The notes beneath the pieces are model-generated. The model saw only the letters and a program-made list of their open reading frames with translations, was not told the DNA's origin and did no database searches. Both the position numbers and the translations under genes were made by a program. A stretch of 64,000 nt of DNA from Ruminobacter amylophilus (GTDB taxonomy: Bacteria > Pseudomonadota > Gammaproteobacteria > Enterobacterales > Succinivibrionaceae): NCBI RefSeq assembly GCF_900115655.1, contig NZ_FOXF01000004.1, positions 62,001 through 126,000 on the forward strand. Reading direction: 5' to 3'. Shown here piece after piece: positions 17,956 through 27,800 of this stretch; the stretch's first letter is position 1; each line of letters starts with the position of its first letter.

Positions 17956-18921
17956 CTAAAATCTCACGCTTCTGCCTGCGGCGTTCATTCCGCTCAGAAA
18001 ATCAAAAGGACTTTCAACCAGATACTGCGATCTGAGACAGTCGGAAATCTTCTGACGGTCGATGTTTCTGCCTATGAACACGCACTCGGCAGTGAGCCCC
18101 TTTTCCCCGCCGCAGCCTTCTACGGATACTCTGCCGTTCACGACGTCAAACCGGATCCAGTCCTGCCCTGCGGGAATAATCCCCTTGGCCCTTACGATGA
18201 ATCCGAACTCACCGCGAAGAACAGATTCAAGAATCCACAGCAGAGCTCCGGGTGACGGTACGGAGCAGTTCCTCACGGTTATGCTGTCAAGCTGCAGTCC
18301 TTCACACTCACCGTCACCGCTCATCACGGTTCCGTCATGAGGATTAATCAGGCCGTTCCACCATTCATCAGAACATTCCGAATAATGTCTGTCCAGAACC
18401 TTCGCTTCAGGATTGATTTTTAAAATCTCATCCCTTATTCCCGCAAAGAGTTCAGGATCCGGATGTTCAGGCCTGGATATCACCACGGTGGAGGAATATC
18501 TGAGCTGATCGGCGCAGACATCATGAAACAGATTCATGTTCTGATAAAAGCTCTCCGCATCAACCACCGTAACCGGAGGCAGGACGGAAATTCTTTCATA
18601 TTCGATTTTCTTCAGGATCCTGAGGACATTGCCTAAAGCCCCCACTCCTGACGGTTCGACTATAAGCAGATCGGGAGAAACGGTATTTTCAATGGTTATC
18701 ACCGAAGCATGCAGCTCTGAGCTTTTGGTACAGCAGACGCATCCTTCACGCAGATCAATGACATCGGCCCCGGAGTCCGCACTGATTATCTGACCGTCGA
18801 CATCAGTGCGGCCGAATTCATTCTCCAGAACGGCAAGCCGTTCCGTGGAACGGCTTATCAGTTTCCGGATAAACGTAGTTTTACCGGCTCCGAGGAAGCC
18901 GGAAACAACCAGAACCTTCAT
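17956..18921 (-). CDS. CobW/G3E-family metal-chaperone GTPase
   Basis: 321 residues. Walker A GFLGAGKTT (8-16), the family's metal-binding CVCC (61-64) inside LREGCVCCTK, Walker B-like DLLIVEPSGVG (about 83-93), and a divergent C-terminal CobW_C domain. G3E GTPases of this type hand Zn, Co, Ni or Fe to client enzymes using GTP. The gene follows the zinc-type alcohol dehydrogenase gene by 11 bases on the same strand, so the two are surely cotranscribed; the dehydrogenase is a natural candidate client (inference). The ribosome site is weak, again suggesting coupling. Nickel delivery to the CooS-like protein 5 kb away is a second possibility. Confidence 0.85.
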   Translation of the reverse strand: MKVLVVSGFLGAGKTTFIRKLISRSTERLAVLENEFGRTDVDGQIISADSGADVIDLREGCVCCTKSSELHASVITIENTVSPDLLIVEPSGVGALGNVLRILKKIEYERISVLPPVTVVDAESFYQNMNLFHDVCADQLRYSSTVVISRPEHPDPELFAGIRDEILKINPEAKVLDRHYSECSDEWWNGLINPHDGTVMSGDGECEGLQLDSITVRNCSVPSPGALLWILESVLRGEFGFIVRAKGIIPAGQDWIRFDVVNGRVSVEGCGGEKGLTAECVFIGRNIDRQKISDCLRSQYLVESPFDFLSGMNAAGRSVRF

Positions 18922-18932
18922 GGAAAATCCGC

Positions 18933-20003
18933 TTAATCAGGGATAACCACAGGCTTAATCAGATCCTTCGGCTTGTCACGCATCAGTTCCAGAGCCTCGG
19001 CACAGTGGTCCCAGCCGTGGAAGACGTGGGTGATTTCAGGTTTAACGTCGAGTCTGCCCGAAGCAACCAGAGAGGAGAGTTTTTCCATGCGCAGACGGCC
19101 GCCGGGCATCAGACCGGTAAGAATCTGCTTGTGGCCCATGCCGCAGCCCCATTCGGTTCTCGGAATGTTCACGAAGTCTCCGCTTCCCAGGTAGTTTACG
19201 GAACCTATGCGTCCGCCGGGCTTGAGGGATTTGATGGCGGCCTCGAAGGTACTTACGTCACCGCCGGCAATGCATACGCGATCCACGCCCTTGCCTCCGG
19301 TAAGTTCCATTACCTGATCCTCAATACTGCCGTCCTTGTATGAAATGAAATCGGTGGCGCCGTATCCCTTTGCCGCATTGATGCATACAGGTCTGGTACC
19401 TACGGCGATTATGCGGGAGGCACCTCTTAAGGAGGCTCCGGCAACGCTCATGAGACCTACCGCACCGATACCAATGACCAGCACGCTGTCACCGAACTGC
19501 ACGTCGGCAAGTTCAACGGCGTGGAATCCGGTCGGAACCATGTCTGAAAGGATACAGGCTTCCTCCACGGTCATGCCGTCGGGAATGAGAGCCAGATTGC
19601 CGTCGGCATCGTTCACATGGAAGTATTCGGAGAAAACGCCGTCCTTGAAATTGGAGAACTTCCATCCCGCGAGCATACCGCCGGAATGCATGCTGTATCC
19701 GGCCTGAGCCTCGAGAGAGTTCCAGTCAGGAGTAATGGCCGGAACAAGCACCCTGTCGCCCGGCTTGAAATCCTTGACTTCAGAACCGACTTCCACAATT
19801 TCACCGCAGCCTTCATGTCCCAGAATCATGTTGTGACGGTCACCGATGGCGCCTTCATACACGGTGTGAACATCAGAGGTACAGATAGCAATGGCCAGAG
19901 GTCTTACGATGGCATCCAGAGGTCCGCATTTAGGAACCTCCTTCTCTATCCAGCCAACCTTACCGATGCCAAGCATGGCAAAACCCTTCATCATTTTTCC
20001 CAT
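18933..20003 (-). CDS. NADP-dependent secondary alcohol dehydrogenase (brockii type)
   Basis: 356 residues of the zinc medium-chain dehydrogenase family. It is strikingly like Thermoanaerobacter brockii ADH over its whole length: MKGFAML.IGKVGWIEKE, GAIG.RHNMILGHE, DFKPGDRV.VPAITPDW, HSGGMLAGWKFSN and DKPKDLIKPVV. Catalytic zinc ligands are Cys41, His63 and the Asp in LSDMVPTGFH; the nucleotide-binding GIGAVGLM and GTRP region (NADP preference in this group) are present. It interconverts secondary alcohols and ketones, such as 2-propanol and acetone, or reduces aldehydes, in the cytoplasm. GGAG 8 bases upstream fixes the start. Closest recognisable relatives are clostridial, so transfer into this lineage is plausible. 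Confidence 0.88.
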   Translation of the reverse strand: MGKMMKGFAMLGIGKVGWIEKEVPKCGPLDAIVRPLAIAICTSDVHTVYEGAIGDRHNMILGHEGCGEIVEVGSEVKDFKPGDRVLVPAITPDWNSLEAQAGYSMHSGGMLAGWKFSNFKDGVFSEYFHVNDADGNLALIPDGMTVEEACILSDMVPTGFHAVELADVQFGDSVLVIGIGAVGLMSVAGASLRGASRIIAVGTRPVCINAAKGYGATDFISYKDGSIEDQVMELTGGKGVDRVCIAGGDVSTFEAAIKSLKPGGRIGSVNYLGSGDFVNIPRTEWGCGMGHKQILTGLMPGGRLRMEKLSSLVASGRLDVKPEITHVFHGWDHCAEALELMRDKPKDLIKPVVIPD

Positions 20004-20510
20004 AGCACAATCTCCAGAGTATCAGTCCGTCAGCCGATACCGTCCGAAAAACCGCCGCTTCACCTTCTCCCCTGCACGGAGATTCGGTGAACGGTAACAG
20101 CCCGCGGAAACGGCACGGCGACAGACAGGAACAGTCCGCTCCCGCAGTTCTTTCCGGATAACGGGTTTACACTGCGGCAACGGTATATAAAACGATTTTG
20201 ATTTTTTATGTTTTTTATCTATCCAGATATATTAAAACATACAACTAACGTGTTTTTGAACAGTAAAAGAATTCCTGATTGATAAAACCCGCCCATGGTC
20301 ACAATTACCGTCAGTCCGGAAAAAACGTTCAGGAAAACAATTTCACTATTTGTGAACACTGGAAGTGAAAATTGATCTACAATATTGCAGCGCTGCGGAT
20401 TCAAACGCCGCAGCACCGTGAAACACTTGAATTTTCTGAATCCGTCCCCATGTAGAAAGAGACGGAATTCATGTTTACCAACTCATGAATACAAGCCCCG
20501 AGGAGAGTCC
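20004..20510. other. intergenic region between divergent adh and trmL
   Basis: About 500 bases holding the promoters of the alcohol dehydrogenase operon (leftward) and trmL (rightward). The open frame that extends trmL upstream to 20385 lacks a ribosome site at its first ATG and has no similarity to the family, so it is treated as noncoding. Confidence 0.5.
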
Positions 20511-20981
20511 ATGTTAAATATCGTTCTGTTCCAGCCTGAAATTCCGGCAAACACCGGCAACATAATCAGATTATGTGCAAACACAGGATATCAGCTCCAT
20601 ATAGTGGAACCGGCAGCCTTCGTTCTTGACGACAAGAGACTGATGCGTGCAGGTCTTGACTACCATGAATTCGTAAACATCAAAAAGCACCGCAACCTTA
20701 ACGAATGTCTGGAATACTTCAGGGGACACAACATTTATGCCTGTACCACCAAGGGACATGCATATCCCGACCAGTGCAGATTTCAGGAAGGAGATGTTCT
20801 GATTTTCGGAAAGGAAACCAAGGGACTTCCGGATGAATTCACCGACACTCTTGATGCCGACCACAAGGTCAGAATTCCGATGGTTCCGGGCAGCAGATGC
20901 ATGAATCTGTCAAACAGCGTGGCAATTTTCATATTTGAATCATGGAGACAGCTGAAATTCAGCGGCTCTCAGCCGCAGTAA
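20511..20981 (+). CDS. trmL: tRNA (cytidine/uridine-2'-O-)-methyltransferase TrmL
   Basis: 156 residues from the ATG at 20511, with AGGAG 5 bases before it; E. coli TrmL is 157. SPOUT methyltransferase that 2'-O-methylates position 34 of tRNA-Leu using S-adenosylmethionine. Motifs of the knotted SAM site are clear: NIVLFQPEIPANTGNIIRL at the start, LIFGKETKGLP in the middle and RIPMVPGSRCMNLSNSVAI at the C-terminal knot. It appears to be a single-gene unit. Confidence 0.95.
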   Translation: MLNIVLFQPEIPANTGNIIRLCANTGYQLHIVEPAAFVLDDKRLMRAGLDYHEFVNIKKHRNLNECLEYFRGHNIYACTTKGHAYPDQCRFQEGDVLIFGKETKGLPDEFTDTLDADHKVRIPMVPGSRCMNLSNSVAIFIFESWRQLKFSGSQPQ

Positions 20982-21046
20982 TATTTCGGCATGCGGTTGA
21001 ACTATTCCATTCTTTAAATATCAAAACTGCATGGTATGCCTTTGCA

Positions 21047-21055
21047 TGATATAAT
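21047..21055 (+). promoter_or_regulatory. extended -10 promoter of the DedA gene
   Basis: TGATATAAT, an extended -10 with the TGn element, about 100 bases before the start; the -35 position (CTGCAT, 17-base spacer) is poor, as is common with extended -10 promoters. Confidence 0.45.
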
Positions 21056-21157
21056 CAGACGGATTTCAGAACGGATGATTTTGATGCGGGCGGTTTTACA
21101 CAGAATTCCCCCGGGAAGTCTGCGCTTTAACATAACAATCAGGGATTTTTATCATAC

Positions 21158-21919
21158 ATGTTAGAAAAAACACTGAACTGGGTAGTGGAAAATCTTACGG
21201 GTCTCGGACCGTGGAATTACTTCATTGCCTTTGCCGTACTTATTCTCTGCGGTTTCGGAGTTCCGATACCGGAAGACATCACCCTTGTGGCCGGAGGTCT
21301 GGTATCAGGACTCGGGGCAACCGATATCGCCATCATGTCCCTCATATGCTTTGCGGGTGTTCTTATCGGTGACGCCACCATGTATTTCATAGGCAAGATT
21401 TTCGGATACAGAATTCAGAGATTCAAACCCATGCGCAGGATACTTACTCCTGAACGATTTGAATCTGTTCAGGAACAGTTTTCCAAATACGGCATCTGGG
21501 TGCTTTTCGCGGCCAGATTCATGCCGGGTCTCAGATCCCCTATTTTCATGGCTTCAGGCATGAGCCAGCGTGTTCCCTTCATACACTTTCTGCTTATGGA
21601 CGGTTTTGCCGCCCTTATTTCAGTACCGGTATGGCTTCTTCTCGGTTACTACTGCGCAAAGAGCATTCCGGAACTCATTGACAAGGTCAAGCACGGTCAG
21701 AGCGTCATGCACATCATCATCCTTGCGATTGTAGTTATAGCCATTGTGCTGGTTACCAAGAACCATCTTGCCAAAAAGAGAAAGCAGAAGGCTGAGGCAC
21801 AGGCCAAGAAAAAGGAAGCTGAAGCACCTGCCGACGGGAACGAAGAAGCAGAGCTCCAGGTACAGGATGCAGATGCCGCCAACGACAGCGCTTATGCAAA
21901 CAAGGACAGGATAGATTAA
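21158..21919 (+). CDS. DedA-family membrane protein
   Basis: 253 residues. DedA (VTT/SNARE-associated) signature regions are visible: GFGVPIPEDITLVAGG near residues 32-48, the FAGVLIGD segment, and FAARFMPGLRSPIF near 121-134, with hydrophobic segments between. A highly charged Lys/Glu/Ala tail (about 205-253) follows the last helix and is longer than in the E. coli members. DedA proteins are inner-membrane lipid transporters or scramblases linked to undecaprenyl-phosphate recycling and membrane potential. Single-gene unit with its own terminator. Confidence 0.9.
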   Translation: MLEKTLNWVVENLTGLGPWNYFIAFAVLILCGFGVPIPEDITLVAGGLVSGLGATDIAIMSLICFAGVLIGDATMYFIGKIFGYRIQRFKPMRRILTPERFESVQEQFSKYGIWVLFAARFMPGLRSPIFMASGMSQRVPFIHFLLMDGFAALISVPVWLLLGYYCAKSIPELIDKVKHGQSVMHIIILAIVVIAIVLVTKNHLAKKRKQKAEAQAKKKEAEAPADGNEEAELQVQDADAANDSAYANKDRID

Positions 21920-21932
21920 ATCAATGCGTCTG

Positions 21933-21958
21933 AAAGCCCGGGATCCCCCGGGCTTTAT
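21933..21958 (+). terminator. terminator-like hairpin after the DedA gene
   Basis: Perfect AAAGCCCGGG/CCCGGGCTTT stem with a 4-base loop; only a short T run. Confidence 0.65.
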
Positions 21959-22043
21959 GTCGCTAAAAAGGAAGTTTCAGTTTTAAAAGCCTCACTGCAG
22001 GAATTAAGCTGAACTCGCAACTGGACTATACGGACGGAGAATT

Positions 22044-22970
22044 ATGGCACTTTACAATTCAGTAGAAGAACTCATCGGCAACACCCCTCTGGTAAGATTA
22101 AACAGATTTGAAGAAAAATATCAGATCAAAGCCCACCTTTACGCCAAGCTGGAAATGTTCAATCCTGCAGGTTCAATCAAGGATCGCGCAGCCTTAAGCA
22201 TGGTCAAGGACGCTCTCGACAGAGGTCTCATTAAAAAGGGAAGCACCATCATCGAACCGACCTCAGGCAACACCGGCATCGGTCTGGCTCTGGTGGCAAG
22301 ACTGTACGGTCTCAGACTCATCCTTACCATGCCTGAAAGCATGAGCATGGAAAGAAGAGCCCTGCTCAAAGCCCGCGGAGCCGAACTGGTTCTCACTCCT
22401 GCCGCCGACGGCATGAAGGGAGCCGTAAGCAGGGCGGAAGAAATCCATAAATCAGTTCCCGGCAGCATCATCGTCGGACAGTTCGAAAATCCTGCCAATC
22501 CGCTTGCTCACGAAAAAACCACAGCAAAGGAACTCTGGAAGGATCTCGAGGGAAAGATTGACGCCGTGGTGGCCGGTATCGGTACCGGCGGTACCATTTC
22601 CGGCATTGCCAGAGGCCTCAAGGCCCTCAATCCGAAAATCAGAGCAGTAGGCGTTGAACCTGCCGAATCCCCTCTTATCACTCAGGGCAAGGCGGCTCCG
22701 CACAGGATTCAGGGCATCGGTGCCAACTTCATTCCGAAGTGCTACTACCCTGACGCCGTTGACGAGGTTCTGACCGTTAAGGGCGATGACGCCATCGATT
22801 TCACCGTTAAGCTCAATCAGGCTGAAGCGATTCTCGCCGGCATTTCCGCAGGCGGCAACCTTGCAGGAGCCGTGGAGCTTGCCAAGCGTCCGGAATTCGC
22901 CGGAAAGAACATCGTGGTGATTATTCCTGATACCGGTGAACATTACATCTCAACCGACATCTACGGTTAA
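22044..22970 (+). CDS. cysK: cysteine synthase A (O-acetylserine sulfhydrylase)
   Basis: 308 residues. PLP enzyme making L-cysteine from O-acetylserine and sulfide. NTPLVRLNRF at the start, the PLP-lysine motif GSIKDRAA near residues 43-50, the substrate loop PTSGNTGIGLA near 72-82, and the phosphate-cradling GTGGTISG near 178-185. Length fits the CysK group (about 300-323). GGAG lies 5 bases before the start and a terminator follows. No serine acetyltransferase gene is in the window. Confidence 0.94.
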   Translation: MALYNSVEELIGNTPLVRLNRFEEKYQIKAHLYAKLEMFNPAGSIKDRAALSMVKDALDRGLIKKGSTIIEPTSGNTGIGLALVARLYGLRLILTMPESMSMERRALLKARGAELVLTPAADGMKGAVSRAEEIHKSVPGSIIVGQFENPANPLAHEKTTAKELWKDLEGKIDAVVAGIGTGGTISGIARGLKALNPKIRAVGVEPAESPLITQGKAAPHRIQGIGANFIPKCYYPDAVDEVLTVKGDDAIDFTVKLNQAEAILAGISAGGNLAGAVELAKRPEFAGKNIVVIIPDTGEHYISTDIYG

Positions 22971-22999
22971 AAGAACTCCCGATAACATTTTTTTCAGTC

Positions 23000-23026
23000 A
23001 AAGCCATCCTTAAGAGATGGCTTTTT
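23000..23026 (+). terminator. terminator of cysK
   Basis: Stem AAAGCCATC/GATGGCTTT followed by a T run, 30 bases after the stop. Confidence 0.85.
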
Positions 23027-23206
23027 CATCAAAAAAGCCGTCATACACGGCTTACTTCCGCCTAAACTGAGAGATCCTCTGCCATTTGAAAGCAAGCCTG
23101 TTTTCCGCACCGCATTTATGATTTATAGTAGGAAAAGAGGTGGTATCAGATCACTAACCGCAGACTTCGTCATCAGTCATGATTTCCAGAGAAAAATCCT
23201 GACGGC

Positions 23207-23231
23207 TGTGATAAAATACCGCAGTATCACA
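23207..23231. promoter_or_regulatory. inverted repeat, operator-like, upstream of the symporter gene
   Basis: TGTGATA (23207-23213) and TATCACA (23225-23231) are exact reverse complements separated by 11 bases, about 105 bases before the symporter start. The half-sites resemble CRP half-sites, but the spacing is too wide for a standard CRP site. Confidence 0.45.
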
Positions 23232-23336
23232 ATTCATATATGTTTTATATGATTTATTTAACCGCATTCAGTTTTTTAAACGGAAATCAGGCTTAGAGAT
23301 AATGAAAAGTCTTCCGTTTATCATCCGGAGGTTCGC

Positions 23337-24605
23337 ATGACCGAAATAAACATCAGGGCCCGACAGCATACCAGCTGGAAATACATAGGATTCTACATTG
23401 CCGCGGTAATTCTGGGCGTTATTGACGGCCTGTACCCTACAGTGGCAGGTATCGGCGTAGCCAAATTCATTTCCGACATCTTTATCAGGATGTTCAGTTT
23501 TGTCAGTATTCCCATCATCGGAGTAACCATATGTCTTACCCTGGCAACCCTGGGGGCATCAGCTTCATCAAAGTCACTCTGGAAACGCACTCTGACCTAC
23601 ACCCTTACCACCACCGTGCTGGCGGCATCCGTCGCGGCAGTTCTTTATGCCGTTATCTCTCCGGAAAACTATATCCGTCCGGACACCGGAGATCTGACAA
23701 TATCGGATGTGGGTCTTGAAGACAAGAAGGAATACATTGAATACTTCGTGAACATTTTCCCTGATAATATTCTGGCTCCTCTTGTCAACGGCAATATTCT
23801 GAGCGTACTGCTCATTGCGATTGTAACCGGCATTGCCATCCGCTACATGCGCAATGACGGTCACCGTCAGAGCGTTATCAGCGTACTCAGCGGTTTTCAG
23901 GAAATTCTGTTCATCATCATCAAGTGGATCATAACCATTCTGCCTCTGGGCATCTTCGGTTTTATTGCCGTGTGCGTGGAAAAATTCAGCTCCGGCCTGC
24001 AGCTTGGCGGACTGGCCTCATACTTTACCGTGGTAGTGGGCGCAAATCTCATTCAGGCCTTTGTGATTCTGCCTCTGTTCCTCATCATCAAGAAAATCAA
24101 CCCTGTAAAGACCTTTACGGGCATGTTCAACGCCCTGACCGTGGCTTTCTTTTCCAAGTCATCCGCAGCCACCCTGCCGATTACCATGGAATGTGCCGAA
24201 AAGAACAACGGCATTAAGCCGAAGGTATCAAGATTTGTACTGCCAATCTGCACCACCATCAACATGAACGGATGTGCGGCCTTCATTCTGACAACCGTTA
24301 TGTATCTCATGCAAAATGACGGCGCCCAGATAGGACCTACCATGCTCATCATGTGGGTGGGCATCGCCACCCTGGCGGCTGTCGGCAACGCCGGCGTTCC
24401 TATGGGATGCTACTTCCTTTCCGCAAGTCTGCTGTCATCCATGGGGGTACCTATTGAGCTTTTAGGTATCATCTTCCCGATTTACGCCCTGCTCGACATG
24501 ATTGAAACGGCACTCAACGTCTGGTCGGACTCATGCGTGGCCACAGTAGTCAACAGGGATATTGAAAACAGGGAAAAAGCTTCCGGCGGAGAAACCTCAG
24601 CCTGA
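23337..24605 (+). CDS. dicarboxylate/amino acid:cation symporter (DAACS family)
   Basis: 422 residues, an inner-membrane carrier importing anionic amino acids or C4-dicarboxylates with Na+ or H+. Multiple membrane helices; the family's serine-rich hairpin tip reads FSKSSAATLP (residues about 276-285), followed by the cation-binding helix ...TINMNGCAAF (a variant of NMDGT) and the second hairpin GNAGVPMG. Length matches the GltP/DctA/SstT range. GGAGG lies 6 bases before the start. It is a monocistronic unit with an inverted repeat in its upstream region and a terminator after it. The substrate cannot be fixed from sequence alone. Confidence 0.88.
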   Translation: MTEINIRARQHTSWKYIGFYIAAVILGVIDGLYPTVAGIGVAKFISDIFIRMFSFVSIPIIGVTICLTLATLGASASSKSLWKRTLTYTLTTTVLAASVAAVLYAVISPENYIRPDTGDLTISDVGLEDKKEYIEYFVNIFPDNILAPLVNGNILSVLLIAIVTGIAIRYMRNDGHRQSVISVLSGFQEILFIIIKWIITILPLGIFGFIAVCVEKFSSGLQLGGLASYFTVVVGANLIQAFVILPLFLIIKKINPVKTFTGMFNALTVAFFSKSSAATLPITMECAEKNNGIKPKVSRFVLPICTTINMNGCAAFILTTVMYLMQNDGAQIGPTMLIMWVGIATLAAVGNAGVPMGCYFLSASLLSSMGVPIELLGIIFPIYALLDMIETALNVWSDSCVATVVNRDIENREKASGGETSA

Positions 24606-24630
24606 AAAACCTAACCTCTTTTCTTAAAAA

Positions 24631-24660
24631 ACAGGAATCCGAACTTCGGATTCCTGTTCT
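24631..24660 (+). terminator. terminator of the symporter gene
   Basis: Perfect 13-bp stem ACAGGAATCCGAA/TTCGGATTCCTGT with a 2-base gap, followed by a short T-rich stretch. Confidence 0.7.
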
Positions 24661-24819
24661 GACATGAATATCCTGCTTCCGCCGTCAGTCTTCCGAAATT
24701 TTCAGTTTTTCCGGCGAACATCCCCCGTACTTGTATTTATTTTAACTAATCAACAGAAAAGCAACGCTTTATATATTAGAATTTTAAATTAGTGGAACTG
24801 TTTTTTGTGGAGTCCGGCA

Positions 24820-27800
24820 ATGAAAAGAGCAACCTACATATACTGTCTGACCGCCGTATGTCTTATGTCTTTTTCCGGCAGCGCTGAAGCGTTAACCGTG
24901 CACAGCTGTGCCGATACCCTGTACGAATTCGTACAGACCTGCCGTGATGCTGAAACGGAGATCCCTGAAAGCACCCAGAGAAGCATGTACAACAAAGTCG
25001 CTGCCAACTGCTTCCCCAACGCCTTTCAGGCAAACAACGGGGCCAACGACACTCAGGCGACTTCCGACTTCAGCAGTTTTTCACAATGTTCAGACATAAC
25101 AAAGAATAAGCAGAAGTTCCAGTTTGCCAGTTCCGTAAAAACCCAAATTAATATAAATCAGAATATATCCGGAGACCAGCTGTGCAGACTTGCCACGCTT
25201 GAACCGAACAAACAGGATAACATGAAAAGACTGAAATCCTTCTGCTATGCTTCGGTGAATAACAGTACGGTACGCACTCAGGCCGAGCGTGTTCACGACA
25301 TTACTGATTTCTACAAAGACTTCGTAATGCAGGATCCTGATCCGGAAAAGGAACAGTTCAGAAAAGACAATCTGTCCAAAGCAAAGAAGAACTGCGGAAG
25401 CACCTTTGAGTATTTTATTGATCCGTCATCAGTTGATTCAAGCGGAACCGTACACCTGTCATCAAACAAAATCAATATTCTGAACAAATACGTTTTCGGA
25501 AACAACAGTATCAATTATTATGCAACCAACAGCAGCCCCCAGAGTCCTTCGCTGATACTTATTGCTGAAAATGATATTGTTCTCACCAGAGATACCGGCG
25601 ATCCGTATCACGGAACTGCCTATTTTATGACTTCCGGCAAGGCTACCATTTCAGGAGTAGTGGACTTTACCGGTGGAATCAACTCCCGCGAGCTCAAAAT
25701 GACCAATCTCTACTGCAGTGCTTATTTTGGATTAGGTATCCCATGCAGCTCTTCGGATACTTTTGAGGTTACCGGCTCCACTCAGCTGACAGCTTGTGAA
25801 GAGGTCGAGCTGGAAGATGACATCCATTTCTCCTACTACCGCGTGTATCTGGAACAGCTTTCAGGCTGCGCACCTACCGTAAGTCTTGTGGTTCAGAACT
25901 GTACCCAGGGCGGTTTCTGCGAGGTTCCGACCGAAAATGTCAGCATAAACATCAACGGCAAGGCCTATACAGCCAGCAGTGCAAACGGCTACCGCATCAC
26001 CTTCGATCATGGTGATCCCGTAACCTATTCCGTAAAACCTTCAGGCGAAAACACCTACCTGTTCTGCGGAACCGACAATACCGCCCTGCTCAGTGAATCA
26101 TGCAGCTTCACCACCACTGAATGCGTGGAGGGCGCTACCGAGGATCTGGAAAACTACGTCAATTCCATGAACACCTCAGCCATCTACAGCGACACCCTTT
26201 CAAGTGACGTCAAATCCGTTGACAGCATAACCCTTACCCTGAAAGGCAATACCGAAGTCACCTTAAAGGATTCGGCAAACAATACATATACCCTGTTCTC
26301 AGGCAGGGATCATGAAACCTCCTTTACCGAGGCGAAGGTAACCCTGCCGGTTGAATACGTCAAAACTACCGGCAGCATAATACCTAAATTCAAATTCATG
26401 ACCACGGTGGATCGCAGCACTCTGTATACTGTCAAGTCAGAACTCAACGTAACAAAGGTAACCATCGTTGCGGGCAAGGAAAAGACATCAAAGGACGTGA
26501 TTGTCAGAAACTTTAACGAAGGGGAAACACCGGATCAGTATCTGGTAGCCATCCCATACGCCATCTGCTACGATCTGAGAACCTCCCAGGCAACTGAAAC
26601 CGACAGAGTGAGCACGGTTAAATACAGACCGGTATATGCCAATGCTCCGTACTACCTCAGAGGATATGCCGTCGGCTGTCCTGATTCAGGATGTTCCGGT
26701 TCGGTAACCCAGACCAGCCTTAAAAACTTGTGCAGCACTGCCGCCATCGTAAAGATTCCGAAAGCCGGCAATCAGGCAAAAAGCATAGTCTATCCGACAG
26801 AGGCCACCAAATCACTGTCTCCGCAGAAGCTCTCTGTCTGGAGCACATCACTTGCGGGCAATACCACCTCCGCATCCAAAACGGCTGACTTTACCGTTTA
26901 CAGTGACGGTTCCTCAGAAACCGAGTATCTGAACATCGGCTATACCGGCAATCCTGCTCTGACCACCAGGGTTCAGCTGACGGACTCCGGATGGTACAGC
27001 CTGTCTGCCCAGCCGGCAGTGAAGCATCAGGCCACCTCTCCTATATCAACCTATTTCTACAGTCCGGTATTTACCGTAATCCCTCAGAAGCTGGCACTCG
27101 CCTCTGACAGATTTGTCATCAACGACTTCTACAGGTTCAGAGCGGCCGACGGTTTCAGCTACCGTTCATCAGATGAGGGCATGGTCAGTTTCCTGAAAAA
27201 CGATGCCCATGCCTACGTAGGTACCGCCACCTGTCCTATGTACTACAACCAGAAGCTGACCATATCAGGATATCTCAACGGCTACGGCTATCAGGGCAAA
27301 CTGCAGAACAATTTCACCAACGACTTCTTCAGAGTTCCGTCTGAAACCGAGCTCGGATACTCAGGAGCCGTACTCGTAATTCCGCTGGCTCAGTCCGCCA
27401 CCTCATACGTTGAGGAAAGCAGCCACAATCCATGCGCCAGCACCTCATCATCGGCCTGTTCGGGATATGATGACTTTGTGGCGGGCAAAGGAATTCCTTT
27501 CTACACCACCGTTTCAGTTCCCGGAGTGAATACCGAAACCGTAAGACGCAAATCAGCGTCTGAAAAGTTTGCCTACTACAGCCGGCTGAACGCCTGTCTG
27601 GCAAACAATGACAGTTATACATTCTCTGAAGGAACTGACTGTGCCGAAACCACATTCACCTGCGGTTCCGGAAATGATTTATGCGTATCAGGAAATACGG
27701 TAACCACTGATAATACCGATATTACCGGAGCAAAACTTTCAACCGCTCATCAGGGGTACGCCTCAAAGCTCAGAACCCTTTCAGACTACACGGTTTATCT

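Noticed and set aside
24805-24819. TTG start extending the MshQ-like protein by five residues
   Set aside because: The ribosome site GGAG lies between this TTG and the ATG at 24820, so the ATG is used.
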